Numbered from the stretch's first letter, positions 6,013 through 15,233 are shown. The stretch: 64,000 bases of DNA from Thiemannella venezuelensis (GCF_014203605.1 NZ_JACHJJ010000001.1:1-64000), one strand, 5' to 3'. A program made the numbers and translations. Notes: generated by a model not told the origin, from the letters alone.

Positions 6013-8745
6013 TCAGCCCGCGAGCGCGGGCGGTTCCGCGGAGCCGGTTCCGCGGCCCGCCGCGCGGGCGGCCAGGAGCACGCCCACCTCCTCGGGCGGG
6101 AGCGGCCGGGCGAAGAGGAACCCCTGGGCGAGGCGGTATCCCAGCTGGTACAGCCGCCGGGCCTGGGCCGGGGTCTCCACCCCCTCGGCGACCGCGCCCA
6201 GCCGCAGCGCCTGGGCGATCTGCGCGATCGAGGTGGCGATCGCCGCCTCCTCGGCGGTGCCGGCCACCCCGTCGACGAACAGCTTGTCGACCTTGAGGAT
6301 GTCGACCGGGCAGGTGCGGAGCAGGCCGAGCGAGGAGTGGCCGGTGCCGAAGTCGTCGAGGGCGATCGCGACGCCGAGCGCCTGGAGGGCCTGGACCGTC
6401 TCCAGCGCGGGCCCGCCGTCGAAGACCGCCGTCTCGGTGATCTCCACCAGCAGGTCGCCCGGGTGCAGGCCGGTCTCGGCCAGCACGTCCGCGACGGTCT
6501 GCGCGAACGACGGCTCCAGCAGCTGCCGGGCCGAGACGTTCACCGCCACGCGCATGGGGGCCGCGGTGCCGTACAGCCGCTGCCACTCGACCATCTGCAG
6601 GCATGCCTGCCGCAGTACCCACGCGCCGATCTGGACGATCATCCCGTTGCGCTCGGCGACCGGGATGAACTCCGCGGGCGAGATCATCCCCCGTTCCGGG
6701 TGGCGCCAGCGCACCAGCGTCTCCACGCCGTGGACGTCTCCGTCGGGCAGTGTGACCACCGGCTGGTACAGGGGGAACAGCTCGCCCCGGACGAGGGCGC
6801 GCTGCAGTTCGGCGCCCATCCGGGCGTGCTCGACCGCCTGGGCGTCCATGTTCTCGGCGTACCACCGGTAGCCGCTCTTGCCGCGCTCCTTGACCGCGTA
6901 CATGGCCAGGTCGGCCCGGCGCAGCAGTTCGCTGGCGTCGGTGTCGGCGGCGCAGGCGGCCAGGCCGACACTGGCCTGGACGAGCAGCTCGTGGCCGTCG
7001 GCGTGCACGGCGGTGCCGAGCGCGGCGAGGACGCGCCGGACGACGCGGTCGGCGCCGTCCTCCGGGACGCCGCGCAGGAGCAGGGCGAACTCGTCGCCGC
7101 CGAGCCGGGCGACCGTGTCGCCGTCCTCCACGCACTCCCGCAGCCGGTCGGCGACCACCACCAGGAGGGCGTCGCCGACCGCGTGCCCGAGCCGGTCGTT
7201 GATGGTCTTGAAGTCGTCGATGTCGATCAGCGCCACCGCGACGTCGTCGCCGTCGGCCAGCGCCTGCGAGGTCCGCTCGGCGAACAGGGCCCGGTTGGCG
7301 AGCAGGGTCAGCGCGTCGTGGCTGGCCTGGTAGGCGAGCTGGTCCTGGTAGCGGAGGGTGTCGGTGATGTCCCGGGCGTTGCTGACGATGCCGCCGACGC
7401 TGGGGTCGTCGAACCGGTTGGTGGCGAAGATGTCCAGCCAGCGCCAGGAGCCGTCGTCGTGCCGCATGCGGATCCGGCAGGTGGCGGTGGCCCCGGGGCG
7501 GGCCCGCAGCCGGGTGCTGAGGTCCAGCATCACCGGGACGTCGTCCGGGTGGACGCACTGGATGACCGGGTGGCCGATCCAGTGGCCGGGCGGCATGCCG
7601 AGGACCCGTTCGATGCTCGGGCTGACATAGGCCAGGTTGCCCTCGACGTCGATGATCGAGGTGATGTCGGAGGAGTTCTGCACCAGCGACCGGAAGTGCC
7701 CCTCGCGCCGGCTCAGCTCCAGCATGCTGGAGTCCAGCCGGGTCAGCAGGCGGGCGTTGTCGTAGAGGGCGGCGATCTGCCGCGCCATCACCAGGCCGGT
7801 CAGGACGATCACGCCCGCCACGACCAGCCGGCCCTCGCCGCCGACGTCGCGCGTGGCGAGCAGGAGCAGGGCGTACGTGGCCGCGACCGCGGCGTACGGA
7901 AGCAGGCTGAACGGGCGCCGGGGCACCCGGGCCGGTGCGGCGGGGGCGCGCCGCTGCCGCTCGGCGGCCAGCGCCAGGAACAGGCAGCCGAACGGTACGG
8001 CGAGCTGCACGGAGGAGACGTACGGCTGGCCTCCCAGGAACGGGGTGACGAGGCTGCCGATCGAGGTCGCCGAGAGGACCGCCAGCGCCAGCAGCCAGAG
8101 GGCGCCGCGGTCCAGCGGTCCCGCGCCGGTCAGCGCCAGCTTGACGGCGGCCAGGATCACGAAGCAGCTCAGCGTCGAGATGGTCAGCAGCGACCACCAC
8201 GAGCCGGTGATCGCGGTCAGTTCCTCCCCGCTCACGAGCAGGTAGTACAGGACGAACAGGATGCAGGCGAGGGTGAGGATGCCCGCGTCCAGGCCCAGCC
8301 GGAGCCACTGCCCGCGCGAGCGGCGGCCGAAGGGCGTGCGCAGCAGCCCCCAGAGGATCACCAGGACGCCGCAGAAGTAGATGAGCGTGATCAGCAGCCC
8401 GGTGTGCGGGTGCGCCGGGTCCCGGCCCGCGGAGAGGTCGATCGCGTCGCCGACCACGCCGACGGTGATCAGGCCCAGGGCTAGGGCGAAGTTCCGCCAG
8501 AGCAGCCGTACCGGGGCGTCGAGGGTGCCGAGCCGGGCGACGCCCAGGCAGGCGTGGGCGGCGAGCGCGAGGCAGACCGGCAGGGGGATCCAGCCGACGA
8601 CCGGGGCGATGGTGTGCGTGAGGCCGACGGCGAACCACAGTGTGCTGAACGCGGTGACCACACCGATCACGAACACCGGCCACGCCGAGGACCGGACGGA
8701 GGCGTCGCAGGGCGACCCGGCGGACGACGCCCGACCTCCTGCCAT
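6013..8745 (-). CDS. Membrane-bound PAS-GGDEF-EAL cyclic-di-GMP protein
   Basis: This 910-residue protein has an N-terminal membrane block of about eight to nine helices (residues ~20-320), a PAS domain (~350-465), a diguanylate cyclase domain with an intact GGDEF in ARLGGDEFALLL, and a C-terminal EAL phosphodiesterase domain. The EAL signature reads ETL (HGVETLVRW). The other phosphodiesterase motifs are present: NVSARQL, DDFGTGHSSL, a KVDKLFV lobe and EGVET. Both activities are therefore possible, so it may make or destroy cyclic-di-GMP in response to a membrane or PAS signal. ATG at 8745 has AAGGAG about 7 bases upstream. It is monocistronic, ends at a strong hairpin and is divergent from the MFS gene. 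Confidence 0.9.
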   Translation of the reverse strand: MAGGRASSAGSPCDASVRSSAWPVFVIGVVTAFSTLWFAVGLTHTIAPVVGWIPLPVCLALAAHACLGVARLGTLDAPVRLLWRNFALALGLITVGVVGDAIDLSAGRDPAHPHTGLLITLIYFCGVLVILWGLLRTPFGRRSRGQWLRLGLDAGILTLACILFVLYYLLVSGEELTAITGSWWSLLTISTLSCFVILAAVKLALTGAGPLDRGALWLLALAVLSATSIGSLVTPFLGGQPYVSSVQLAVPFGCLFLALAAERQRRAPAAPARVPRRPFSLLPYAAVAATYALLLLATRDVGGEGRLVVAGVIVLTGLVMARQIAALYDNARLLTRLDSSMLELSRREGHFRSLVQNSSDITSIIDVEGNLAYVSPSIERVLGMPPGHWIGHPVIQCVHPDDVPVMLDLSTRLRARPGATATCRIRMRHDDGSWRWLDIFATNRFDDPSVGGIVSNARDITDTLRYQDQLAYQASHDALTLLANRALFAERTSQALADGDDVAVALIDIDDFKTINDRLGHAVGDALLVVVADRLRECVEDGDTVARLGGDEFALLLRGVPEDGADRVVRRVLAALGTAVHADGHELLVQASVGLAACAADTDASELLRRADLAMYAVKERGKSGYRWYAENMDAQAVEHARMGAELQRALVRGELFPLYQPVVTLPDGDVHGVETLVRWRHPERGMISPAEFIPVAERNGMIVQIGAWVLRQACLQMVEWQRLYGTAAPMRVAVNVSARQLLEPSFAQTVADVLAETGLHPGDLLVEITETAVFDGGPALETVQALQALGVAIALDDFGTGHSSLGLLRTCPVDILKVDKLFVDGVAGTAEEAAIATSIAQIAQALRLGAVAEGVETPAQARRLYQLGYRLAQGFLFARPLPPEEVGVLLAARAAGRGTGSAEPPALAG

Positions 8746-8906
8746 GTCTCACTCCTTCATGCTCGGTGACCCGTCGTAGGTCCATCGACGGGCGGCGGGC
8801 GGTCATGAGGGTTTCACCCCGGTGCCGGGCGCGGTTAATCGAAGCGACAACACGCCCGGAGAGCGGGGAAAATGGAGCTCTTTGCGGATTTTCTGAAGGA
8901 GTTCCG

Positions 8907-10172
8907 GTGCAGAACCACCGCAGCGATCTCGTCCTGCTCCGGGACCGGAGCTTCGCCCTGCTGCTCGCCGCCAGGACCGTCTCGACGCTGGGCGCCTCCT
9001 TCGCCCCGGTGGCCCTCGCCTTCGGCGTGCTCGGGCTGCCGGGGGCGACGGCCACGACGCTCTCGGTGGTCCTGGCGGCGGAGGCGCTGCCGACGGTGGC
9101 GTTCATGCTCGTGGGCGGGGTCATCGCGGACCGGCTGCCCAGGAACCGGGTGATGATGGCCAGTGAGGTGCTCAACGCGGTGGCGTTCTTCTCCCTCGCC
9201 GCGATGCTGCTCACCGGGTGGACCCCGCTGCCCGCCCTGGTGACCGCCGCGGCGGCCAGCGGCGTGGCGATAGCCGTCCTCTATCCCACGATGACCGGCA
9301 TCATCCCCGACGTCGTCCCCGCCGACCGGCTCCAGACGGCCAACTCCCTGCTCCGGCTGGGCGAGAACTTCTCACGCGTCATGGGACTCGTCGCGGGCGG
9401 CGCCACCGTGGTCCTGATCGGCGGCGGCTGGGCCCTGGCGGCCAGCGGCGCCATGTTCACCGTGGCGGGGATCCTCGTGGCGGCGATGCGCCTGGCCTCC
9501 GCGGGGCGCCCGGTGCAGGCCGAGGGCGTGGAGGGCGGCCACTCGGTCCTGGCCGACCTGCGGGAGGGCTGGCGCGAGTTCAGCTCCCGGCAGTGGCTCT
9601 GGGTGATCGTCGCCCAGTTCTCCGTTCTGGTGATGGCGGTTCAGGCCTCGCACGGCGTGTTCGGGCCGCTGGTGGCCAAGGAGAACCTGGGCGGGGCGGG
9701 GGCCTGGACGGCGATCCTCGCGGGCGAGGCGGTCGGCATGATCGCCGGTGTCGTCGTCGCGCTGCGGCTGCGGCCCCGGCGGCCCATCCTCGTCGCCACG
9801 CTCGTGCTGATCCCCTCGGCCCTGCCGTACCTGCTGCTCGGGGTGGGCGCCCCGCTGTGGACGGTCGTCGCCGGGGCGTTCGTGCTCGGCGTCTGCTTCG
9901 ACATCTTCGGCATCCTGTGGAGCACCACGATGCAGCGGGAGGTCCCGGCCGAGGCCCTGTCCCGGGTCAGCTCCTACGACGCGCTGGGCTCGCTGATGTT
10001 CGGCCCGATCGGGCTGCTGCTGGCGGGGCCGATCGCCATCGCGGTCGGCCCGAAGCCCGCGCTGGTCGGGTGTGCCGCGATCGTCACGCTCTCCTGCCTG
10101 GCCGCGCTGCTCTCCCCCGGCGTGCGCCGGCTGCGGGCCCCGGAGCCCGCCGAGGAGGTCACGACCCGCTGA
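8907..10172 (+). CDS. MFS transporter
   Basis: This 421-residue major facilitator has about twelve hydrophobic helices. The loop after helix 2 carries the family-type GGVIADRLPRNRVM motif. The sequence resembles drug/macrolide-type efflux MFS proteins of actinomycetes, but the substrate cannot be read. The frame is open upstream to 8766, but GTG at 8907 has AAGGAG five bases before it and begins just ahead of the first helix, so it is preferred. It is divergent from the GGDEF/EAL gene. No regulator is adjacent. Confidence 0.88.
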   Translation: MQNHRSDLVLLRDRSFALLLAARTVSTLGASFAPVALAFGVLGLPGATATTLSVVLAAEALPTVAFMLVGGVIADRLPRNRVMMASEVLNAVAFFSLAAMLLTGWTPLPALVTAAAASGVAIAVLYPTMTGIIPDVVPADRLQTANSLLRLGENFSRVMGLVAGGATVVLIGGGWALAASGAMFTVAGILVAAMRLASAGRPVQAEGVEGGHSVLADLREGWREFSSRQWLWVIVAQFSVLVMAVQASHGVFGPLVAKENLGGAGAWTAILAGEAVGMIAGVVVALRLRPRRPILVATLVLIPSALPYLLLGVGAPLWTVVAGAFVLGVCFDIFGILWSTTMQREVPAEALSRVSSYDALGSLMFGPIGLLLAGPIAIAVGPKPALVGCAAIVTLSCLAALLSPGVRRLRAPEPAEEVTTR

Positions 10173-10273
10173 GGGGCGGTCGCGTCCCATGCCGTTCCGG
10201 GCCGGGACCGTACCCGGGAGTTTCCTGTGAGCATGTCGGTGCGGATACCCAGTGAACTGCCAGGAAAGCGGGG

Positions 10274-10287
10274 TAGCGTGCCTCGGC
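10274..10287 (+). promoter_or_regulatory. Leaderless promoter of the sulfotransferase gene
   Basis: -10 hexamer TAGCGT (10274-10279) lies eight bases before the ATG at 10288, so transcription should begin at or near the start codon. No Shine-Dalgarno sequence is present. The -35 is weak (GTGAAC-like around 10252). Confidence 0.55.
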
Positions 10288-11169
10288 ATGAACTGGCAGC
10301 GCACAGTGAACGAGGCCCTGGTCAAGTTCACCGGGTTCAGGATCAGCAGGGCGGACACGGTACGGGCGGGCGCGGTTCCCGCCGTCGCCCCGGAGACCGC
10401 CGGCCGTGATCTCGTCCGGCCGCCGGCCGACCCGGAGGCGGACCGGCTGCTGACCGCGCCGGTCTTCATCCTCTCGCCGGTCAGGTCGGGCTCCACCCTG
10501 CTCCGGGCGGTGCTGGGCGCGCACTCCATGCTGCACGCCCCGCACGAGCTGCACGTACGCCGGCTGACCGTGGGATTCGACACCTCCCTGTCGCGCCAGG
10601 CGATGGAGGCGCTCGGCCACAACCAGGCCGACCTGGAGCACCTGCTCTGGGACCGGGTGCTCCACCGGGAGCTGGTGCGCAGCGGCAAGTCCTTCATCGT
10701 GGACAAGACCCCGGCCAACGCCTTCGCCTTCCAGCGCATCGCCACCTGCTGGCCCGACGCGCGCTTCGTCTTCCTGCTGCGCCACCCGGCGTCCATCGCC
10801 GCCTCCTGGCACGAGGCCAGCCCGGAGAAACGCACACCGGAGGAGGCGGCGGCGGACGCCCTGCGGTACATGAAGGCGGTCCAGCGGGCCCGTACGGCGC
10901 TGCCCGGCCTGACCGTCCGCTACGAGGACCTGACCGCCGACCCCGAGGCGCAGACCCGCCGGATCTGCGAGTTCCTGGCCGTCCCCTGGGAGCCCGGCAT
11001 GCTCTCGTACGGCGAGCAGGCGGTGATCAGGAAAGGGCTGGGGGACTGGAAGGACAAGATCCGCTCGGGCACCGTCCAGCAGGGCCGCGACCTTCCCGGG
11101 GCGGACGAGGTCCCCGAGCCGCTGAGGGCGATCTGCCGGAGCTGGGGCTACCCGGCGGGTGGCTCATGA
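10288..11169 (+). CDS. Sulfotransferase family protein
   Basis: This 293-residue protein carries the two PAPS-binding elements of sulfotransferases: SPVRSGSTLLRAVLGAH near residue 68 (5'-phosphosulfate loop) and FVFLLRHPASIAASW near 160 (3'-phosphate loop). It would transfer sulfate from PAPS to a hydroxyl of a carbohydrate or other small acceptor. ATG at 10288 is chosen because it follows a -10 box at leaderless spacing; an in-frame ATG 12 codons upstream would precede that box. It overlaps the glycosyltransferase start by four bases (ATGA), so the two probably act on the same glycan or glycolipid. Confidence 0.85.
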   Translation: MNWQRTVNEALVKFTGFRISRADTVRAGAVPAVAPETAGRDLVRPPADPEADRLLTAPVFILSPVRSGSTLLRAVLGAHSMLHAPHELHVRRLTVGFDTSLSRQAMEALGHNQADLEHLLWDRVLHRELVRSGKSFIVDKTPANAFAFQRIATCWPDARFVFLLRHPASIAASWHEASPEKRTPEEAAADALRYMKAVQRARTALPGLTVRYEDLTADPEAQTRRICEFLAVPWEPGMLSYGEQAVIRKGLGDWKDKIRSGTVQQGRDLPGADEVPEPLRAICRSWGYPAGGS

Positions 11170-12317
11170 AGATCCGTTACATGATCCTGCACGCCTACGG
11201 CATGGGCGGGACGATCCGCACGGTGATCAACCAGGCCGGGGCGATGGCGGAGGCGGGGCACGACGTCGAGGTCGTCAGCGTGGTACGGCGCCGCAGGGAG
11301 CCGAGGTTCGCCGTCGACCCGCGTGTCACGCTCACCACCCTGGTGGACCAGCGCAGGGGGGTGGCGCCGGACTCGGTGGCGCGCAGGGCGTGGCGCAAGG
11401 TGCGCGGGCGTGTCGTCCCCCGCGGGGAGTTCGCCGCCGGATATTTCACCGAACGGGTGGAGAAGGCCGTCATCGACTACGTCTCCTCGCTGGACGACGG
11501 GATCCTGGTGACCACGCGTCCGGCGCTGAACCTCATCTCCGCCCGCCGTACCCCGCGGAGCGTGGTCCGCATCGCCCAGGAGCACATGAACCTGGCCGCC
11601 CACCGGGAGCCCGTCCGGAGGCAGATCATCCGCCACTACGGGAAGCTGGACGCGATCGTCGTGCTCACCGGCACCGACCGCGCCGACTACCAGCGGGTGC
11701 TGCCGGACGTCCCGGTGGTGCGGATCCCCAACGCGGTCGACATCCTCGGCAGGCGCCTGTCCCGCCACGAGAACCGGGTCGTGGCCGCGGCGGGCCGCCT
11801 GGTCGCGCAGAAGGGGTTCGACCTGCTCGTCCCGGCGTTCGGGCAGGTCGTGCGGGATCATCCGGACTGGCGGCTGCGCATCTACGGAACCGGCCAGAAG
11901 CAGGACGAACTGCACGCGCTCATCGAGGAGCACGGGTTGCGGGAGAGCGTCACGCTGATGGGCCAGAGCGACCGGCTGGGCGAGGAACTGGCGGAGGCCT
12001 CGCTGTACGCGCTCAGCTCGCGCTTCGAGGGGCTGCCCATGGTGATGATCGAGGCCATGTCCCACGCGCTGCCGGTCGTGGCCTTCGACTGCCCGACGGG
12101 CCCGGGCGAGGTGCTGACCCACGAGGTGGACGGGCTGCTCGTCCCGCCCGGCGACGTCGACGCGTTCGCCGGGGCCCTCGGCCGCCTCGTCGCCGACCGG
12201 GAGCTGCGCGGGCGGATGGGCGCCGCGGCCCTGGCGACCGTGCGGGAGTACGCCCCGGAGCGGGTGATGCCGCTGTGGGAGAACCTGTTCGCCGAGCTCC
12301 AGGCCGGGCGGGTTTGA
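11166..12317 (+). CDS. Glycosyltransferase family 4-like protein
   Basis: This 383-residue GT-B glycosyltransferase has an N-terminal Rossmann half with the glycine motif AYGMGGTIRTVINQ. The C-terminal half is group-1 type: AAGRLVAQKGFDLLVPAF for nucleotide-sugar binding, then LSSRFEGLPMVMIEAMSHALPVV with the conserved E-x7-E-like catalytic region. The product is unknown, possibly a teichoic-acid, capsule or surface-glycan sugar. Translation is coupled to the sulfotransferase gene through ATGA. No polymerase or flippase is nearby, so this is a two-gene modification cassette rather than a full polysaccharide locus. Confidence 0.9.
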   Translation: MKIRYMILHAYGMGGTIRTVINQAGAMAEAGHDVEVVSVVRRRREPRFAVDPRVTLTTLVDQRRGVAPDSVARRAWRKVRGRVVPRGEFAAGYFTERVEKAVIDYVSSLDDGILVTTRPALNLISARRTPRSVVRIAQEHMNLAAHREPVRRQIIRHYGKLDAIVVLTGTDRADYQRVLPDVPVVRIPNAVDILGRRLSRHENRVVAAAGRLVAQKGFDLLVPAFGQVVRDHPDWRLRIYGTGQKQDELHALIEEHGLRESVTLMGQSDRLGEELAEASLYALSSRFEGLPMVMIEAMSHALPVVAFDCPTGPGEVLTHEVDGLLVPPGDVDAFAGALGRLVADRELRGRMGAAALATVREYAPERVMPLWENLFAELQAGRV

Positions 12318-12426
12318 GCTGATCTGAGATGATTCGGGCCGATTTGCGTGTTGGACGTGCCGGTCCGGGAATGGACGGCGCCGAAGATCGGCTGATCCGG
12401 ACAGCCGGCGGCAGAAGGAGAACACG

Positions 12427-12711
12427 ATGACCGTCAGGGTCACGGCCGTGCCCGAGAAGAACCTCTTCGAGGCCGAGGTGGACGGCGAGCACGCGGGCCA
12501 GATCGAGTACACCCGCAGGGACGGTGCGATCGTCTACACCCACACCGAGGTGGACGGCCCGTTCGAGGGAAAGGGCGTGGGCGGCGCACTCGTCCGCGCG
12601 GCCCTGGACGCGGCACGGGCCGAAGGGGTGAAGGTGGTCCCCCGCTGCTCGTTCGTGAGGACCTGGATCGAGCGCCACCCCGACTACGCCGACCTGCTCG
12701 GCGGCGCATGA
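12427..12711 (+). CDS. Small GNAT-type N-acetyltransferase (YjdJ/CG-acetyltransferase family)
   Basis: This 94-residue protein matches the minimal GNAT fold known from the short YjdJ-like family. It has a beta hairpin (GEHAGQIEYTRRDGAIVYTHTEVDGPFEGKGVG), the acetyl-CoA pyrophosphate loop GKGVGGALVRAALDAARAEG, and a terminal VPRCSFVRTWIERHPDYADL strand/helix. The Cys in PRCSFV is conserved in this family. The ATG is preceded by AGAAGGAGAACACG, a good ribosome-binding site. The substrate is unknown; members are thought to acetylate small amines or proteins. It is monocistronic. Confidence 0.88.
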   Translation: MTVRVTAVPEKNLFEAEVDGEHAGQIEYTRRDGAIVYTHTEVDGPFEGKGVGGALVRAALDAARAEGVKVVPRCSFVRTWIERHPDYADLLGGA

Positions 12712-12731
12712 ACGGGCCGGCCGGGCACCGG

Positions 12732-12778
12732 TAGAATCCGGGAGGTCTCGGGGGAGATCCGGGAGGTCTCGGGGGAGA
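12732..12778 (+). repeat. 21-bp tandem repeat (2 copies) after a -10 box
   Basis: Two perfect 21-bp units (12737-12757, 12758-12778), each carrying GGAGGTCTCGGGGGAGA, lie directly downstream of TAGAAT (12732-12737), a likely -10 box. They form the 5' leader of the pentapeptide-repeat gene, whose ATG follows at 12792. The purine-rich units each contain a potential ribosome-binding GGGGGAGA. Confidence 0.85.
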
Positions 12779-12791
12779 TGGTGAGGAAAAG

Positions 12792-13841
12792 ATGTCCGCG
12801 CTCCCCCGGCTTCCGGCTCTGGTCGCCGCGGCGATCCTGGCGGGCCTGGCGGCGGCCTCCCCGGCCTCGGCCGGGTCCGGATGCGAACCCGGCAGCGGTC
12901 AGAACCTGGCGGGCCGCGACCTGGCCGCGATGGCGGACCTCCCCGCCGACCTGAGCTGCGCCGACCTCACCGGGGCCAGAGCGGACGGAGTCGACCTGAG
13001 CGCGGTACGGCTCGACCGCGCGATCCTGCGCAACGCCTCCCTCCGGGGAGCCGCGCTCCGGCGGTTCAGAGGGGCGGACCTGCGGGGAGCCAGGCTGGCC
13101 GGCGCACGGCTGGCCAACGCGGACACCGGCGGCGCGGACTTCGGCGGCGCCGACCTGTCCCGGGCGGAGCTCACCAACGCCGACCTCCAGGGCGCCAGGC
13201 TGGCCGGCGCCATCCTCGACGACGCCGAACTGAACAGCGTCAGGGCCGACCGGGCGGACTTCACCCGCGCCCGGCTGGACCGGGCGGACCTGTCCCACGG
13301 GACGTTCTACGACGCGGTCTTCCGTGAGGCGTCGCTGGTCGACGCCGAGGTCCACTTCGCCAGGCTGCACGGCGCAACCTTCGAGGACGCCGACGTCACC
13401 GGCGTCGACACGAAGTTCGCCGAGGGCGCCGACCTGTCGGGCTCCTCCGGCCGGATGCCCGTCGGATGGGCGGTCTTCCTCGGCCTGCTCGGCCTCGTCG
13501 CGGCGTGGATCCTCTGGAAGATCGCCTCGCGGAGACTGCGGCGGTGGCGGGAGGGCAGGCGGAGCGCCGCCGAGTCCGCCGTCCGGTTCGCCGAGTTCAG
13601 GACGACCCTGGAGGAGGACGTGACCCGTTTCGGCGAGGAGATCGACCGCCTCGACGAGAAGGGCGGCGGGAACGCCGACTGGGCCAGGGCGCTCGACTGC
13701 TACGACAGGGCGAAGGAACTCCTGGCGGCCGCGCGGGACCACGGCGACCTGAAGACCGTCGCGATCACCCTGGAACGCGGGCGGAACGCCCTGGCCCGCC
13801 CCGCACGGCCGGGCCGCCGCGCGCAGGACCGCTCCCCGTAG
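12792..13841 (+). CDS. Secreted/membrane pentapeptide-repeat protein
   Basis: This 349-residue protein starts with a Sec signal peptide (about residues 1-27, cut after SPASAG). About thirty A(D/N)Lxx pentapeptide repeats follow (residues ~40-215), which should form a right-handed quadrilateral helix. A transmembrane helix comes next (~222-240, VFLGLLGLVAAWILW), then a charged, helical cytoplasmic tail of about 105 residues. The repeat domain therefore sits outside the membrane, unlike gyrase-protecting Qnr proteins. Function is unknown; it may scaffold envelope proteins or respond through the tail. The start is supported by GAGGAAAAG upstream. It has its own promoter and a duplicated leader unit. 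Confidence 0.82.
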   Translation: MSALPRLPALVAAAILAGLAAASPASAGSGCEPGSGQNLAGRDLAAMADLPADLSCADLTGARADGVDLSAVRLDRAILRNASLRGAALRRFRGADLRGARLAGARLANADTGGADFGGADLSRAELTNADLQGARLAGAILDDAELNSVRADRADFTRARLDRADLSHGTFYDAVFREASLVDAEVHFARLHGATFEDADVTGVDTKFAEGADLSGSSGRMPVGWAVFLGLLGLVAAWILWKIASRRLRRWREGRRSAAESAVRFAEFRTTLEEDVTRFGEEIDRLDEKGGGNADWARALDCYDRAKELLAAARDHGDLKTVAITLERGRNALARPARPGRRAQDRSP

Positions 13842-14229
13842 TCCCGCCCGGCGGGAGGCGCGCGTGCCGCGGGGCCGTACCCCGGGGAGGGCGCCGTGGA
13901 ACCGGGCGGCCGCCATGAGCAGGCCGCGGCGGCTCCGGAGCGCGGCCGGCCCGAGGTCCGCCGACCGGCACCCGCACGCCGGAGGGGAGGCCCGCCACGC
14001 GACCCGCCGCGAGGACGGGCCCGAGGCCGAACCCGTGGCTGATCGTGATCATGTGGGCGCGGGCCGTATGGAGCAGTGAGGAAAATCACGGGGTAAACTC
14101 GGATTCGCCGCTCTCGGATTATGCGCATACCGGGCCATCGTCCGATCCCTTGCTAGGCTGCAAGGAACCGTTGGAACCGGGCGTTGTCTCACCCCGGCAG
14201 GTGAGACCGTCGAGAAGTGGGGTCACACC
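13842..14229. other. Intergenic region without a supported gene
   Basis: About 390 bp between the pentapeptide gene and DLW-39. The short open frames on both strands lack ribosome-binding sites and have only GC-driven composition. Near its end TAGGCT (14153-14158) could be the -10 of the DLW-39 gene. CCTTGCTAGG (14150-14159) is repeated inverted as CCTAGCAAGG at about 14387-14396, upstream of the HAD gene. Confidence 0.5.
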
Positions 14230-14349
14230 GTGAAGAAGCTGCTCGTTCTGGCGCTTGTCGCTCTTGGGGGGCTGCTGGTCTGGCGCAAGGTCCAGGCCGA
14301 CCGCGCCGAGCTCGATCTCTGGACCGAGGCGACCGGCAGCGAGAACTGA
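14230..14349 (+). CDS. DLW-39 family protein (39 aa)
   Basis: This is a 39-residue protein of the DLW-39 family, named for its length and a conserved Asp-Leu-Trp. It has an N-terminal hydrophobic helix (KKLLVLALVALGGLLVW), then a basic turn and AELDLWTEAT with the DLW triad. In actinobacteria this tiny membrane protein is commonly found near gyrA and tRNA-Ile/Ala close to the origin, as here with tRNA-Ala at 15234. Its function is unknown. GTG start; GAGAAGTGGGG upstream may act as a weak ribosome-binding site. Confidence 0.88.
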   Translation: MKKLLVLALVALGGLLVWRKVQADRAELDLWTEATGSEN

Positions 14350-14403
14350 CCGACGCGGGGCTGCCGTTGCAGATGCCCGCGTGGTCCCTAGCAAGGTTGG
14401 GGA

Positions 14404-15120
14404 ATGACACCCGTCAAGCTTGTCTGCCTGGATCTGGCAGGCACCACGATCGGTGACGTCGCCATGGTCGAACGCGCGTTCGCCGAGGCGATCGCCACGC
14501 AGGGCATCGTGCCCGGGACCGGTGCGTACGCGCGTGCCATGGTGCACGTGCACCGGTCCCGGGGCTGTCCCACGATCGACGTCTTCCGGGGCATCTTCCC
14601 CGACAACGAGGCCCAGGCCCAGGCGGCCAACCTGACCTTCGAGCGCTCCTACGAGGGAGTGATCGAGCGGTCCGGCCTGCTCCCGCTGCCCGGCACCGTG
14701 GAGGCGCTGGACAAGCTCCGCGGCGCCGACGTGAAGGTCTGCCTCGTCACCGGCTTCAGCCGGGCCACCCTCGGCCGGGTGCTGGCCGATCTGAGCTGGG
14801 CCGACAAGATCGACCTCGCGCTCTGCCCGGAGGACGCCGGCCGGGGCCGGCCCATGCCGGACATGATCCTCACCGCGGTCCTGCGCCTGGGAGTCGAGGA
14901 CGTCCGCCAGGTCGCGGTCGCCGGCGACTCGGAGAGCGACATGCTCTGCGGCCGCCGCGCCGGAGCCTCCGTGGTGGCCGGGATCCTGACCGGCGTACAC
15001 AGCCGCGACCGCCTGCTCAACGGCGGCGCCACCCACATCCTGGAGTCCATCGCGGACTTCCCCGCCCTCGTCCTCGGCAGCGACCAGGCGGGTTCCCCGA
15101 TCTCCGTCTCCGTCCGCTGA
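14404..15120 (+). CDS. Phosphonatase-like HAD-superfamily hydrolase
   Basis: This 238-residue HAD hydrolase has the nucleophile motif CLDLAGTT (Asp10). The second Asp is replaced by Ala (D-x-A-G-T), as in phosphonoacetaldehyde hydrolase and its relatives. A helical cap follows, then motif II LVTGFSR, and motif III/IV VAVAGDSESDMLCGRRAGA. The family is often annotated phosphonatase-like hydrolase; the natural substrate is unknown and no phosphonate genes are nearby. The start lies about 55 bases after DLW-39; TAGCAAGGTTGGGGA upstream gives either a weak ribosome-binding site or a short leader. It is likely cotranscribed with DLW-39. Confidence 0.85.
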   Translation: MTPVKLVCLDLAGTTIGDVAMVERAFAEAIATQGIVPGTGAYARAMVHVHRSRGCPTIDVFRGIFPDNEAQAQAANLTFERSYEGVIERSGLLPLPGTVEALDKLRGADVKVCLVTGFSRATLGRVLADLSWADKIDLALCPEDAGRGRPMPDMILTAVLRLGVEDVRQVAVAGDSESDMLCGRRAGASVVAGILTGVHSRDRLLNGGATHILESIADFPALVLGSDQAGSPISVSVR

Positions 15121-15233
15121 CCCGCCGGGACGGCGACGCCGAGCCGAGTGGCGGGAACGCCCGGGCTGTTGCTACGGTGTACGACTGAAGCACGCCGTAC
15201 CGGAGATCTTCCTCGACCGCCGGCGTGGATCTC

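Noticed and set aside
5861-9214. Long minus-strand frame over the GGDEF/EAL gene in a second frame
   Set aside because: Arg/Pro/Gly-rich shadow of the real gene at 6013-8745, with no domain.
13864-14128. Short frames on both strands in the gap before DLW-39
   Set aside because: No ribosome-binding site, no family and GC-biased composition only.
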